A DNA stretch of 64,000 bases from Ectothiorhodospira haloalkaliphila ATCC 51935 (GTDB lineage: Bacteria > Pseudomonadota > Gammaproteobacteria > Ectothiorhodospirales > Ectothiorhodospiraceae). Location of the stretch: contig NZ_KK214998.1 of assembly GCF_000633935.1 (NCBI RefSeq), forward strand, positions 74,356 to 138,355, given 5' to 3'. Within the stretch, counting starts at the first letter, position 1; each line of letters begins with the position of its first letter. The notes below the pieces were generated by a model. That model worked only from the letters and a program-made list of their open reading frames with translations, was not told the origin of the DNA and ran no database searches. Positions 1-9,129 of the stretch are shown in pieces. The position numbers and the translations under genes are program-made.

Positions 1-466
1 GCGTTCGATCCTCGTCACACAGATAGCCGCGCACCAGGGATTCGTGGGCGAAGATCTGTCCTGGATTCTGGCAGTGGACGATGGGCTGGAAGTGAAAGAT
101 GAAACGCTCGGCCTCGATCATGTCGGCCAGCCAGCCGCTGCCGGCCCGGGCCAGCAGGGTCATCAGACTTTGCGTGTGGGGCAGGGTGGCCAGGGTGAAG
201 GGCTGGCCCTCGGGTAGGAACACGGCGCGGCAGTCGGTGATCTCCGCCTCGCTCAGGTGCTTGCGCAGGGTGGCGTCCACGGCGCCGGGGCCGCCCGTGG
301 GCACGGGCACTTGCAGCACCCCGGCATCCACCTCCTGGGCCTGGATGCCCTGGTTGCTCAGCTGCTGCTTGAGGGCCTTGAGGGTGTGGGAAAGGAAAGG
401 TGCCAGGAACAGGCTGCCCGGTCCTTGGGGACTGCGTTCAATCACCTGGCAATCTTTGCATGTCAT
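1..466 (-). CDS. EAL-domain protein, N-terminal part (cut by window edge)
   Basis: The reading frame starts at an ATG whose complement is at 464-466, after a strong purine-rich ribosome site (GGGGAGGGGAAG), and runs off the left edge after about 155 codons. Near residues 128-145 it reads FHFQPIV followed about ten residues later by HESLVRG, which matches the opening of EAL cyclic-di-GMP phosphodiesterase domains (FQPIV...EALVRG) with Ser in place of Ala. The first 125 residues hold two Cys near the start (CKDC) and no recognised domain. Whether the protein is an active phosphodiesterase or a degenerate sensor cannot be told because the catalytic residues lie outside the window. It is divergent from msrB. 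Confidence 0.7.
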   Translation of the reverse strand, partial: MTCKDCQVIERSPQGPGSLFLAPFLSHTLKALKQQLSNQGIQAQEVDAGVLQVPVPTGGPGAVDATLRKHLSEAEITDCRAVFLPEGQPFTLATLPHTQSLMTLLARAGSGWLADMIEAERFIFHFQPIVHCQNPGQIFAHESLVRGYLCDEDRT

Positions 467-630
467 GCTCTTCCCCTCCCCATTATCCCCTTGGGCGGTG
501 TTCTCCCGGAGCCTTTGTCAGCCAGAATGGTCCAAGGGACCATCGGCGTGCGCAGCAGTGCCGCAAGCCGCTGCCACTCCGGGGGGATCATACCCGATCC
601 ATTGTCAGCGTTGAAAACATGAGGTGATTC

Positions 631-1059
631 ATGACGCAAAAGAACAGCAAAACCGATGCCCAGTGGCGGCAGCAACTCAGCCCGGAGGCCTACCGGGTGA
701 CCCGCGAGGCGGGCACCGAGCCGCCCTTCACCGGGGAGTATTACGACCACAAGGCGTCAGGCCTGTACCGCTGCATTTGCTGCGGTGCGCCGCTGTTCTC
801 CAGTGATCATAAATACGATTCCGGCAGCGGTTGGCCCAGTTACTGGCAACCGGTGGATAAGCAGGCCGTGACCGAGCATACCGACCGCAGTTTGTGGATG
901 AAGCGGGTGGAAGTGCGCTGCGCATCCTGCGACGCCCACCTGGGGCATGTGTTCAATGACGGCCCCCATCCCACCGGGCTGCGCTATTGCATCAACTCCG
1001 CTGCCCTGGATTTCGAGCCGTCGGGCGCGAAAAGTCCAGATCCGGACCACGGGGGATGA
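631..1059 (+). CDS. msrB: Peptide-methionine (R)-S-oxide reductase MsrB
   Basis: Reduces the R-epimer of methionine sulfoxide in oxidised proteins, a cytoplasmic repair function. The 142-residue length fits the single-domain family (E. coli about 137). Visible landmarks are the zinc cysteines C48/C51 and C97/C100, the motif HLGHVFNDG (103-111), and the catalytic cysteine C120 in RYCINSAAL. The ATG at 631 has only a short GAGG-like site upstream (620-624), but the next Met is far inside the domain. The 3' end overlaps the oppositely oriented hydroquinone reductase gene by 68 bp, so both C-termini are read from the same DNA. Family assignment is firm. Confidence 0.95.
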   Translation: MTQKNSKTDAQWRQQLSPEAYRVTREAGTEPPFTGEYYDHKASGLYRCICCGAPLFSSDHKYDSGSGWPSYWQPVDKQAVTEHTDRSLWMKRVEVRCASCDAHLGHVFNDGPHPTGLRYCINSAALDFEPSGAKSPDPDHGG

Positions 1060-1978
1060 TGCCGCTGGGGTTCAGGTGCTCGTGACTGCCGTAGTAGTGG
1101 GTCTTGATGTGGTCCATGTTCACCGTCTGGGCCACCCCTGGCACCTGGTAGAGCTCGCGGGTGTATTCCCACAGATTGGGGTAGTCGATGATGCGGCGGC
1201 GGTTGCACTTGAAGTGGCTGTAATAAACGGCATCGAACCGCACCAGAGTGGTGAACAGTCGCCAGTCTGCCTCGGTGATCCGATCCCCGGCCAGATAGGG
1301 CTGGCGTGACAGGTGCTCCTCCACCCAGTCCAGGGTGTCGAACAGTCTGTCGTAGTTCCGCTCGTAGGCCGCCTGCTCGGTGGCAAAGCCGCAGCGGTAA
1401 ACGCCGTTGTTCAGGTTCTCGTAGATGCGCTCGTTGACCTGGTCGATTTCCCCGCGCAGGTCCTTGGGGTAATAATCCGTGCGCCGATCGATGAAGGCGT
1501 CGAAGGCGCTGTTGAACATGCGGATGATCTCCGCCGATTCGTTGTTGACGATGGTGCGGCGCTTCTTGTCCCAGAGGGTGGGCACGGTAATGATGCCGGT
1601 GTATTCCGGCTCGGCCAGGGTGTAGGCCTGATGGAGGAATTCGAAGCCGTTCACATGGTCCGGGGTGCTGCCCGGATAGGGGTGAAAGTTCCACCCCTCG
1701 TCCAGCATGTAGGGGTTCACCACGGACACGCTGATCAGATTCTCCAGCCCCTTCAGGGCCCGGAAGATCAGGGTGCGATGGGCCCAGGGGCAGGCCAGGC
1801 AGACATACAGATGATAGCGGTCCGGTTCGGCGGCAAAGCCCCCTTCGCCGCTGGGGCCAGGGGTCCCATCCGGAGTGATCCAGTGGCGGAACTGGGAGTC
1901 CTGGCGGATGAACTCGCCATCCTCGGTCTCCGCGGCCAGCCAGTCGCTGCGCAACTGGCCCTTGATGAGCAGACTCAT
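992..1978 (-). CDS. yqjG: Glutathionyl-hydroquinone reductase (Xi-class glutathione transferase)
   Basis: Reduces glutathionyl-hydroquinones and related aromatic glutathione conjugates in the cytosol. The start at 1978 (protein MSLLIKG) is chosen over an ATG 45 bp upstream because it follows GGGAGG at good spacing and gives 328 residues, the same length as E. coli YqjG. The family signature CPWAHR is present near residues 63-68 with the catalytic Cys, and the C-terminal half has the helical transferase domain (motif [16 protein letters not shown]). The gene converges on msrB with a 68-bp overlap. Both are oxidative-stress genes, but they are not co-transcribed. Confidence 0.93.
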   Translation of the reverse strand: MSLLIKGQLRSDWLAAETEDGEFIRQDSQFRHWITPDGTPGPSGEGGFAAEPDRYHLYVCLACPWAHRTLIFRALKGLENLISVSVVNPYMLDEGWNFHPYPGSTPDHVNGFEFLHQAYTLAEPEYTGIITVPTLWDKKRRTIVNNESAEIIRMFNSAFDAFIDRRTDYYPKDLRGEIDQVNERIYENLNNGVYRCGFATEQAAYERNYDRLFDTLDWVEEHLSRQPYLAGDRITEADWRLFTTLVRFDAVYYSHFKCNRRRIIDYPNLWEYTRELYQVPGVAQTVNMDHIKTHYYGSHEHLNPSGIIPRGPDLDFSRPTARNPGQRS

Positions 1979-2138
1979 GATGCCTCCCTGAGGAATGTCG
2001 GGCCATTGTGGGCCCTTGGTCATTATTCCATGGGACCGGGATGCAGGAACAATCGTTCACCGTTCGTCACTGCTTGGCGGGCGGGCTTTGCCGCTGATTT
2101 TCTGGTAAAACGTGGGCGACTGCACAGGAGACCCGGTA

Positions 2139-4682
2139 TTGTCACTTCCGACGCTGCGCAAGGCGGTTCTTGGCCCCGCTGGCCTGATTGGCCTGGTGCT
2201 GCTGGTCGTGCTGGCGGGCAGCTTCAGCGACGCCCTGCGCCCTCTGGATGAAGGCCTGCGCAGCCTGGCCACCCGGCTGGTGCCGGACATGCGCCCCGGT
2301 GTGCCGGTCACCCTGATCGAGATTCACGACTCCGCTCAGGCCCTGGATCGGGCCCGGCTGGCCCGTGCCGTGGAACGTCTGGATGCCATGGGCGCGGCGG
2401 CCATCGGACTGCATCTGCCCCTGGACCACCCCCATACGCCGCCCCGCCTGGAGCCCTGGCTGGGGCAGGCCCGGAATGCTCTGGGGCCTGAGATGGCCGA
2501 GTCCTGGCGCCATGAACTGGATACCGATGATCGCCTTGCCCAAGCACTGACCGGCCACGGCCGGAGCGTGCTGGCCGCGCCGCTGGCCATGGGGGCCGGG
2601 ACAGCGTCGGTGCCTCACCCCGATGCCTTGTTGAATGTGGATCGCTCGGCGAGAGCCTGGTACGACTGGGGCGTGTTTCGCCCCCTGTTTCGACCCGCCG
2701 AGCCACCCGGTCGCAATCTGACCGTGCACTGGCCCACCCAGGCGCTGGTCACTGCCGGCCTGCCCGCCGCCACCGCCACGCCGGATCGTCCCCGTCCCCT
2801 GGCCCCTGGGATCGTGCCGGTGGAGGAGGGCTATCTGGCGGGTTTTGCGGTGCCGCTGGCCGCTGCTGTCCGGAGTGTTGCTGTTGATGACATCATCGTG
2901 GAACCGGGCCGCGGCCTGCGCCTGGGAGAGACCCGGATCACCCTGGGGCCGGATCGTTCACTGGGGGTGATTCCGCCCCGGCGTGATCCGCGTGGTCGTC
3001 AGGTGGAGGTTCATCGCCTGGACACCCTCATGGCCGGGGACCTGGGCAACAGCCAGATCCAGGGGCGCGCGGTGATTCTGGGCATGGCGGAGGGCGCCGG
3101 TCAGCCGCTCATGTCCCACGCGGGCCTGACACTGCCCCAGGCCACCTGGAGTGCCTGGACCACGGCCGCCCTGGTGGAGGGGCACCGGGTGGCTACGGGC
3201 GGTTGGTTCCATGGGGCCGAGCGGTTGCTGATCCTCCTGGCGGCCTTGTACCTGCTGTGGCTGCCCGCGCGGCTGCACCTGTCCACCACGGGACTATTGA
3301 TCAGCGGCGTGACGGTCTTCGTGCTGCTCAACCTGTCCATCGGGCTGGTGCTGCTTCTGCAATGGTGGTTGCCCGTGGTGCTGCCGGCCCTGGTGATTGC
3401 CCTGGGACATCCTTTGCTGGCGTTGCGCTGCTGGCTGCTGGATCGTCTGGAGGGGGATCGACGCGAGGCCTCCGAGGCCTGGTTGCAACTGGGTATCGGC
3501 CAGCAGGGGCAGGGGCATCTGGAGCCGGCCTTCGACGCCTATCGTCACTGCCGTCTGGACAGCGACACCCTGTTCGCCCAGCTCTACCAGCTGGGGCGCG
3601 ACTTCGAGCGTCGGCGCCAGTACGGTCGCGCCGTGGAGGTGTTCCGGTTCCTGCAATCCCGGCATTCGGATTTTCGCGACACCACCCAGCGCTTGGAGCG
3701 GCTCAAGCCCTTCGTGGGCAGCCGCCAGCCCCGGCTGGGGGAGATGCAGCGCATGGGCGGCGGTCGGGAACTGGCCGTGGACGATGACAGCCTGGAAAAG
3801 CCCATGATCGGGCGTTACAACGTGGAGCGTCAGCTGGGTCGGGGCTCCATGGGCATTGTCTATCTGGGGGTGGACCCGCATATCCAGCGCAAGGTGGCCA
3901 TCAAGACCCTGGCCCTGAACCGGGAGTTCGAACCGGAACTGCTGGAGCAGGCGAAATGGCGGTTCTTCCGGGAGGCCGAGGCATCGGGGCGGCTGAATCA
4001 CCGCAATATCGTCACTGTCTATGATGTGGGCGAAGAGCATGACCTGGCCTTCATCGCCATGGACTACCTGCAGGGGGTGCCCCTGGATCAGTTCACCCAG
4101 CCCCTGACCCTGCTGCCCATCACCGAGGTCCTGGAGGTCTGCGCCCAGGTGGCCGACGCCCTGGACTATGCCCATCAGCAGGAGGTGATTCACCGGGACA
4201 TCAAGCCGGCCAACGTCATCTACGATCAGGGCAAGGGCCTGGTGAAGATCACGGACTTTGGCATCGCCAGCGTGACCGATCACAACAAGACCCGCACCGG
4301 CACCATCCTGGGCACACCGGCGTTCATGTCGCCCGAGCAGGTGGCCGGCAAGCCGGTGGACAGTCGTACCGACCTGTTTTCCCTGGGGGTGATGCTCTAC
4401 CAGATGCTCAGCGGCCAGTTACCCTTCACCGCCGACACCATGGCTGGTCTGGTCTACCAGATCACCCAGACCCATCCCGCCGACATCACCGATGTGCGCC
4501 CGGAACTGGGCCCGCTGGTGGGGGTGATCGTCACCAAGAGCCTGCAGAAGGACCCGGCCAAGCGCTATCAGACCGGCGGCGAGATGGCCCGCGCCCTGCG
4601 TGGCTGCATCGAAGCCTTCCGGCGCATGCCCCGGCCGGGGCAGTTCAGTGGGTCGGCATCGGATTATTATCATGATCATTAA
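2139..4682 (+). CDS. CHASE2-domain transmembrane serine/threonine protein kinase
   Basis: Likely a membrane sensor kinase with an extracytoplasmic CHASE2 domain and a cytoplasmic Hanks-type kinase. I start at TTG 2139, eight bases after AGGAG (2126-2130); a GTG at 2112 would add nine residues. One membrane segment lies at about residues 8-26, the CHASE2 region at about 30-350, three membrane segments at about 360-430, a TPR-like helical stretch at about 455-520, and the kinase at about 556-815. Kinase residues visible are the glycine loop GRGSMG, K589 in VAIK, H685-R-D687 in HRDIKPAN, D706-F-G, and the activation-loop GTPAFMSPEQ. All catalytic residues are present, so activity is expected. 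The ligand and targets are unknown. The gene ends 2 bp from the convergent adaptor gene. Confidence 0.88.
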   Translation: MSLPTLRKAVLGPAGLIGLVLLVVLAGSFSDALRPLDEGLRSLATRLVPDMRPGVPVTLIEIHDSAQALDRARLARAVERLDAMGAAAIGLHLPLDHPHTPPRLEPWLGQARNALGPEMAESWRHELDTDDRLAQALTGHGRSVLAAPLAMGAGTASVPHPDALLNVDRSARAWYDWGVFRPLFRPAEPPGRNLTVHWPTQALVTAGLPAATATPDRPRPLAPGIVPVEEGYLAGFAVPLAAAVRSVAVDDIIVEPGRGLRLGETRITLGPDRSLGVIPPRRDPRGRQVEVHRLDTLMAGDLGNSQIQGRAVILGMAEGAGQPLMSHAGLTLPQATWSAWTTAALVEGHRVATGGWFHGAERLLILLAALYLLWLPARLHLSTTGLLISGVTVFVLLNLSIGLVLLLQWWLPVVLPALVIALGHPLLALRCWLLDRLEGDRREASEAWLQLGIGQQGQGHLEPAFDAYRHCRLDSDTLFAQLYQLGRDFERRRQYGRAVEVFRFLQSRHSDFRDTTQRLERLKPFVGSRQPRLGEMQRMGGGRELAVDDDSLEKPMIGRYNVERQLGRGSMGIVYLGVDPHIQRKVAIKTLALNREFEPELLEQAKWRFFREAEASGRLNHRNIVTVYDVGEEHDLAFIAMDYLQGVPLDQFTQPLTLLPITEVLEVCAQVADALDYAHQQEVIHRDIKPANVIYDQGKGLVKITDFGIASVTDHNKTRTGTILGTPAFMSPEQVAGKPVDSRTDLFSLGVMLYQMLSGQLPFTADTMAGLVYQITQTHPADITDVRPELGPLVGVIVTKSLQKDPAKRYQTGGEMARALRGCIEAFRRMPRPGQFSGSASDYYHDH

Positions 4683-4684
4683 CC

Positions 4685-5875
4685 TCACTCTGTCACCTTC
4701 ACACCATCCTGCACCCGCTCCCCCGGATGGGTGATGACCCGCTCCCCCGGCTCCAGCCCCGACTCGACCTGCGTGCGCAGACCACTGCGGCGCCCCGGTT
4801 CCACGGAACGCAAACGGGCCCGGCCATCCTCCGCCACAAACACCGCCCAACGGTCCTGATCCCGGAACAGGGCACTGGTGGGGATGTGCACCACGTCCTC
4901 CCCCTCCCAGATCACGAACCGGGCCTCCACCCGATAGCCATCCCCCAGATGCGCCCAGTCCGCCCGGGGTGAGGTGATCCGCGACCAGACCCAGACCCGT
5001 TGCTCTTCCACCCCCAATGCCGAGATCTTCTCGAATCCCGCCGGCTCCACGCGTCGCACCCGGGCCTCCAGTGGGTCGCCGCCACCCCAGCGCTCCAGGA
5101 TCACCCGCATCCCGGGACGCACCCGCACGGCCTCCAGGGACAGCAGATCCACCTTCACCTCCAGATCATCCAGATTGCCCAGTTCCAGAATGGCCTCGCC
5201 GGCCTGGACGGGACCCTCGTCGCGCCGATGGCGCCGGGTGATGACACCGTCGATGGGGGCCTCCAGGGCAAGGGCAGGGATTGCCTCGTCGGCCCGCTGG
5301 CCATCGGCGATCTCCAGTTGCAGCCGGGCCGAGGCCAGGTCGAAGCGGGCCACGTCCACCGCATGCCGGGCGGCCTGTTCGGCGGCCCGGGTGGCGTCCC
5401 GCTGGGCGCGGCGGCGGTCCCTTTCTTCCGAGGAGATCAGTTCACGCTGATGCAGGCGCTCGGCCCGTTCGTATTCCACCTGTGCCAGCTCATGCTCAGT
5501 GGCGCGGGCCTCCCGGTTGGCCTGGGCAGCCTCCAGGCGCGCCCGCGCCGCCGCCATGGCTTCCTGGGCCTGCTCCCGGGCGCGGGGGTCCAAAGCGGGT
5601 GCCGGGGCGGGTTCGATCCGGAACAGGGGCATGCCCGCCTGCACGGCATCGCCCGGTTCCAGGGTGACCCGCTGCAAATAGCCATGGATGGGCGCGGCCA
5701 CGGTGAAGGGTTCGCGCAGACGGGTGCGACCCTCGTCCTCGACCACCTCGGCGAAATGGCCTTGCTGAACCTGGCTGGTGCTGACCGGGACCGGCGATGG
5801 CATCAGGGCCAGGGTCAGCAGGAGCAGGAGGGTGGCGGCTGCGAGGATGGTGAGGAGCTTTTTCTTCCAGGTCAT
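4685..5875 (-). CDS. HlyD/RND-type periplasmic adaptor subunit
   Basis: Membrane-fusion protein expected to link the neighbouring ABC permease and ATPase across the periplasm. The 396-residue protein has an N-terminal membrane anchor (residues about 6-25), a lipoyl-like half motif (EPFTVAAPIHGYL, then LEPGDAVQAGMPLF), a long Ala/Arg/Glu-rich coiled coil at about 100-180, the returning lipoyl half (LEAPIDGVITRRH), and beta-barrel and membrane-proximal regions. It is the last gene of a three-gene operon (ATPase, permease, adaptor) reading leftward, 28 bp after the permease. An outer-membrane partner is not encoded nearby. The substrate cannot be inferred. Confidence 0.88.
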   Translation of the reverse strand: MTWKKKLLTILAAATLLLLLTLALMPSPVPVSTSQVQQGHFAEVVEDEGRTRLREPFTVAAPIHGYLQRVTLEPGDAVQAGMPLFRIEPAPAPALDPRAREQAQEAMAAARARLEAAQANREARATEHELAQVEYERAERLHQRELISSEERDRRRAQRDATRAAEQAARHAVDVARFDLASARLQLEIADGQRADEAIPALALEAPIDGVITRRHRRDEGPVQAGEAILELGNLDDLEVKVDLLSLEAVRVRPGMRVILERWGGGDPLEARVRRVEPAGFEKISALGVEEQRVWVWSRITSPRADWAHLGDGYRVEARFVIWEGEDVVHIPTSALFRDQDRWAVFVAEDGRARLRSVEPGRRSGLRTQVESGLEPGERVITHPGERVQDGVKVTE

Positions 5876-5903
5876 GCTGGCTTACCTCTGTTCATCTAAC
5901 CCC

Positions 5904-8267
5904 TCACTCTGCCGTCTTCAACGCCGACACCATGTCCAGCCGCCTCAACCGTCGCGCGATCATCAATAGCGACAGCGTCGAGGCCAGCAGCACGCCGCCG
6001 GCGGAGAAGGCATAGCTGCGGGGCGTGATGATCATCGGCACCCGGTACATGTCCATGGTCATGGCCTCATTGAGCAGGAACGCAAATCCGGTGCCCACCA
6101 GCCAGCCCAGGGGGATGGCGGCCAGGGTGATGACGCTGATCTCGCCGATCAGGATCCAGCTCACCTCGCCCCGACTGAAACCCAGCACCCTGAGGGTGGC
6201 CAGTTCCCGGGCCCGCTCGGCAAAGGCGATGCGTGCATTGTTGTAGACCACCGCAAAGGTGATGGAGCCGGCCATGAGCAGCAGGATGCCCATCATCACC
6301 AGTACCGTATCACCGATGTACTCCCGGAACTGACGCTCCACGTCATCGATCTGGCCGATGCCGGCGACCCTGGGGGCCTCCCATAGCCGATCGAACAGAT
6401 CCGCCTCATGGGCCGTGTCCGTGAGCAGCCACACGCCGCTGATGGCCGGGCCCTCGCCCATCAGCCGGTTCAGGGCGCGGCGCTCCATGTAGGCACTCAC
6501 GCCGATGGGTTCGTCCACGGTGCCGGCCACCTCCACGCGCAGGGTGCGCCGGTGGCCTTCCAGGATCTCCACCTCCAGGGTATCCCCCGGGCGCACGCCC
6601 AGGTGATCGGCCAGATAATGGGTGAGCAGCAGACCCTCGGGGGGCAGACGGGTGGGGCGATGGTCCTGGTCCAGTAGCCCTCGCAGGGCGGGTTCTGCCT
6701 CCATGCCCATGATGCTGGTGCGATAGTCCCGCCGCCCGTGGGTGAGGTGCACGGGCACGCCGCGATAGCCCTCGGCAAAGCTCACCCCGGGCATTGCCCG
6801 CAGTTCCGCCAGGGCCCGCTCCGGCGTCGGGTCGGTGAAGGTGACATGCACATCCATCCTCATCACCAGCCGGTACTGCAGGTCCAGCAGATGATCCACG
6901 GCGTTGAACTGATAGCTGCCCAACAGCAGCAGGCTGCCGGACAGGCCGATGCCCACCATGGACATCAGCCCCTTGAGCCGGTGACGGGAAAGGTTGCGAA
7001 TGATGATGCGCGTGGGCTGATCCAGACGCCGCCCCAGGGCGGAGCGCTCCAGCCAGGAGGCCCGGAAGCGTTCCGGGGCCGGTGGCTGCATGGCCTGGGC
7101 CGGGGGCAGTCGCACCGCCGCGCTCACCGCATGCCATGTGCCGAGCAGGGCGGCGCCAGCCGAGATGATGAAGGCCAGGGCCAGGATGCGCGGCTGCAGC
7201 CGGAAACTCAGTTCAGGAAAGCGGAAATACTCCGCATAGATCTCCGCCATGGCCTCGGCGGCCCAGGCCCCCAGGGCCACCCCCAGCGCCCCGCCTGCGG
7301 CCACGATGACCCCGGTGAACAGGCCGTAATGCAGGGCCAGATCCCGGTTGTCATAGCCAAAGGCCTTGAGCAGGGCCACCTGCTGGCGCTGGGTGCGGAT
7401 GACGCGGCCCATCAGCACGTTGAGCAGAAAGGCGGCCACCCCCAGAAAGATGGTGGGCAGCACCCAGGCCATCACCCGCAGCTGGTTCAGTTCTTCCGAC
7501 AGGAAGCGGTGCGAGATCTGATCATCGCGCCCGGTGGCGCCGATGCCTCCGTACAGGGCCAGGATGCGGTCCACGGCGTCGATCACCTCCGCTTCCCGGG
7601 CCCCGGCCTGCAGGCTCAGCACCACGTTGTTGAAAGCCCCGTCCATGTCCATGGCGTGGCCCAGGGCACGACGGTTCATCCACAGCACGCCGAAGCGGGC
7701 ATAGTCGGGCAGCAGGTCCGCCGGCCCCAGTTGATAGATGAATTCGGGGGAGAGGCCCACGCCGCTGATGGTCAGCCGCTGCAGGCGGCCATCAATGATC
7801 GCGGTGATGTGATCGCCGGGCGCCAGGCCGTGGGCCTGGGCAAAGGGCTCGCTGATCACCACCTGATCGTTGCGACCGGACTCGGGCAGTGTGCCCTGAC
7901 GCAGGTACAACCGGTTGAGCCGGGGTTGTTCGCCATCGGGCACCGACACCAGCAGGCCGCGCACCGGGTCGTCGAAGCCGGGCACCTCCAGGCGCACCGG
8001 CGCCTTCACCCGGGTCTGCACCTGGTTCACGCCCGGAATGTCGGCAAGGCGCCCGGCCACCCCCTCGGGGGCCCGTTTCAGGTCGGCGAACACCTGGGCA
8101 AAGTGATGGCTGTCGTAAAAGCGGGCCTTGGACAGGGAGATGGCATCCAGGGTGGTGACTGCCAGGATGAGTACCATCACCCCGGCGGCAATGACCACGC
8201 CGATGGCCGCCGCCTGGCCCTTGAGGCGGGCCAGGTCCCGGATCAGCTTGCGGTGCAGGGGAGCCAT
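5904..8267 (-). CDS. FtsX-like ABC transporter permease
   Basis: Large inner-membrane permease of 787 residues in the MacB/LolCDE/FtsX superfamily. It has an N-terminal membrane segment (about 22-42), a periplasmic MacB-type core, three membrane segments around 265-385, a second periplasmic domain, and three more segments near the C-terminus, which is the duplicated FtsX layout. The ATG at 8267 is used; the codon before it is GTG at 8270 and could also serve. The start overlaps the stop of the upstream ATPase gene (TGATG), indicating translational coupling. With the adaptor it forms an export or lipid/lipoprotein-handling complex. No substrate is evident from the sequence. Confidence 0.88.
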   Translation of the reverse strand: MAPLHRKLIRDLARLKGQAAAIGVVIAAGVMVLILAVTTLDAISLSKARFYDSHHFAQVFADLKRAPEGVAGRLADIPGVNQVQTRVKAPVRLEVPGFDDPVRGLLVSVPDGEQPRLNRLYLRQGTLPESGRNDQVVISEPFAQAHGLAPGDHITAIIDGRLQRLTISGVGLSPEFIYQLGPADLLPDYARFGVLWMNRRALGHAMDMDGAFNNVVLSLQAGAREAEVIDAVDRILALYGGIGATGRDDQISHRFLSEELNQLRVMAWVLPTIFLGVAAFLLNVLMGRVIRTQRQQVALLKAFGYDNRDLALHYGLFTGVIVAAGGALGVALGAWAAEAMAEIYAEYFRFPELSFRLQPRILALAFIISAGAALLGTWHAVSAAVRLPPAQAMQPPAPERFRASWLERSALGRRLDQPTRIIIRNLSRHRLKGLMSMVGIGLSGSLLLLGSYQFNAVDHLLDLQYRLVMRMDVHVTFTDPTPERALAELRAMPGVSFAEGYRGVPVHLTHGRRDYRTSIMGMEAEPALRGLLDQDHRPTRLPPEGLLLTHYLADHLGVRPGDTLEVEILEGHRRTLRVEVAGTVDEPIGVSAYMERRALNRLMGEGPAISGVWLLTDTAHEADLFDRLWEAPRVAGIGQIDDVERQFREYIGDTVLVMMGILLLMAGSITFAVVYNNARIAFAERARELATLRVLGFSRGEVSWILIGEISVITLAAIPLGWLVGTGFAFLLNEAMTMDMYRVPMIITPRSYAFSAGGVLLASTLSLLMIARRLRRLDMVSALKTAE

Positions 8268-8992
8268 CACCAGGAGAGCTGGGCGGGGGGCTTGCGCTGC
8301 GGGTTATCGGTGACCTCCTGCACCCGTCCATCGGCCAGACGAATCACCCGGTCGGCCATCTCGCCAATGACGGCATTATGGGTGATCACGGCCGTGGTGG
8401 TGCCCAGCTCATCATTGATATCCTGCAATACCTGCAGCACGCGGATGCCGGTGGTGGAATCCAGGGCGCCGGTGGGCTCGTCGCAGAGCAGCACGTCGGG
8501 GCGCTTGGCCACCGCCCGGGCAATGGCAACGCGCTGCTGTTCGCCGCCGGAGAGTTGGGACGGGAAGTGGTCCAGTCGCGACGACAGCCCCACCAGTTCC
8601 AGGGCTGCCTCGGGTGTCATGGGGTTGCGGGCGATCTCGGTGACTATGGCCACGTTCTCCCGGGCGGTGAGGCTGGAGATCAGGTTGTAGAACTGGAACA
8701 CGAAGCCCACGTGATGGCGACGAAACCGGGTGAGGTCCCTCTCGGTGGCGTTCACCAGATCCTGGTCCCGGTAGCGGACTTCACCAGCGGAGGCCGTGTC
8801 CAGACCGCCGAGGATGTTCAGCAGGGTGGACTTGCCAGAGCCCGAGGCCCCGAGCATCACCACCAGCTCGCCTGCGTACAGGGACAGGTCCACCCCGCGC
8901 AGGGCGTGGATCTCCACCTCTCCCATCACGTAGGTCTTGGTCAGGTGCCGGGTGAAAAAGACCGTTTCTTTGTTATGGGCATGATCGGGCAC
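8267..8992 (-). CDS. ABC transporter ATP-binding protein (LolD/MacB type)
   Basis: Energises the neighbouring FtsX-like permease. In 241 residues it shows Walker [13 protein letters not shown] (about 47-58), the Q-loop region [10 protein letters not shown], the ABC signature [14 protein letters not shown] (about 142-155), Walker [13 protein letters not shown], and the H-loop ITHN. The length and the [10 protein letters not shown] form of the signature fit the LolD/MacB subfamily. It is the first gene of the leftward operon, and a 137-bp divergent region separates it from kaiC. Confidence 0.93.
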   Translation of the reverse strand: MPDHAHNKETVFFTRHLTKTYVMGEVEIHALRGVDLSLYAGELVVMLGASGSGKSTLLNILGGLDTASAGEVRYRDQDLVNATERDLTRFRRHHVGFVFQFYNLISSLTARENVAIVTEIARNPMTPEAALELVGLSSRLDHFPSQLSGGEQQRVAIARAVAKRPDVLLCDEPTGALDSTTGIRVLQVLQDINDELGTTTAVITHNAVIGEMADRVIRLADGRVQEVTDNPQRKPPAQLSW

Positions 8993-9129
8993 ACGCTATT
9001 CCCTTGAAAACAAAGGGCCATGGACGCAGTATGCGATGCACGCATCAGGCCTACAAGCAATCGGCCAGTGTCCCGGACACCTGGCAGCAGCTTCCGGCGG
9101 CGCCAGCCCAATCTCAATCGGAGATCACC

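Noticed and set aside
463-750. Minus-strand open frame between the EAL gene and msrB
   Set aside because: Overlaps msrB, ends in the EAL gene's start region and has no recognisable product; the EAL frame at 1-466 is the supported one.
6738-8690. 650-codon plus-strand open frame across the ABC permease and ATPase
   Set aside because: Opposes two genes with clear family motifs and matches nothing itself.
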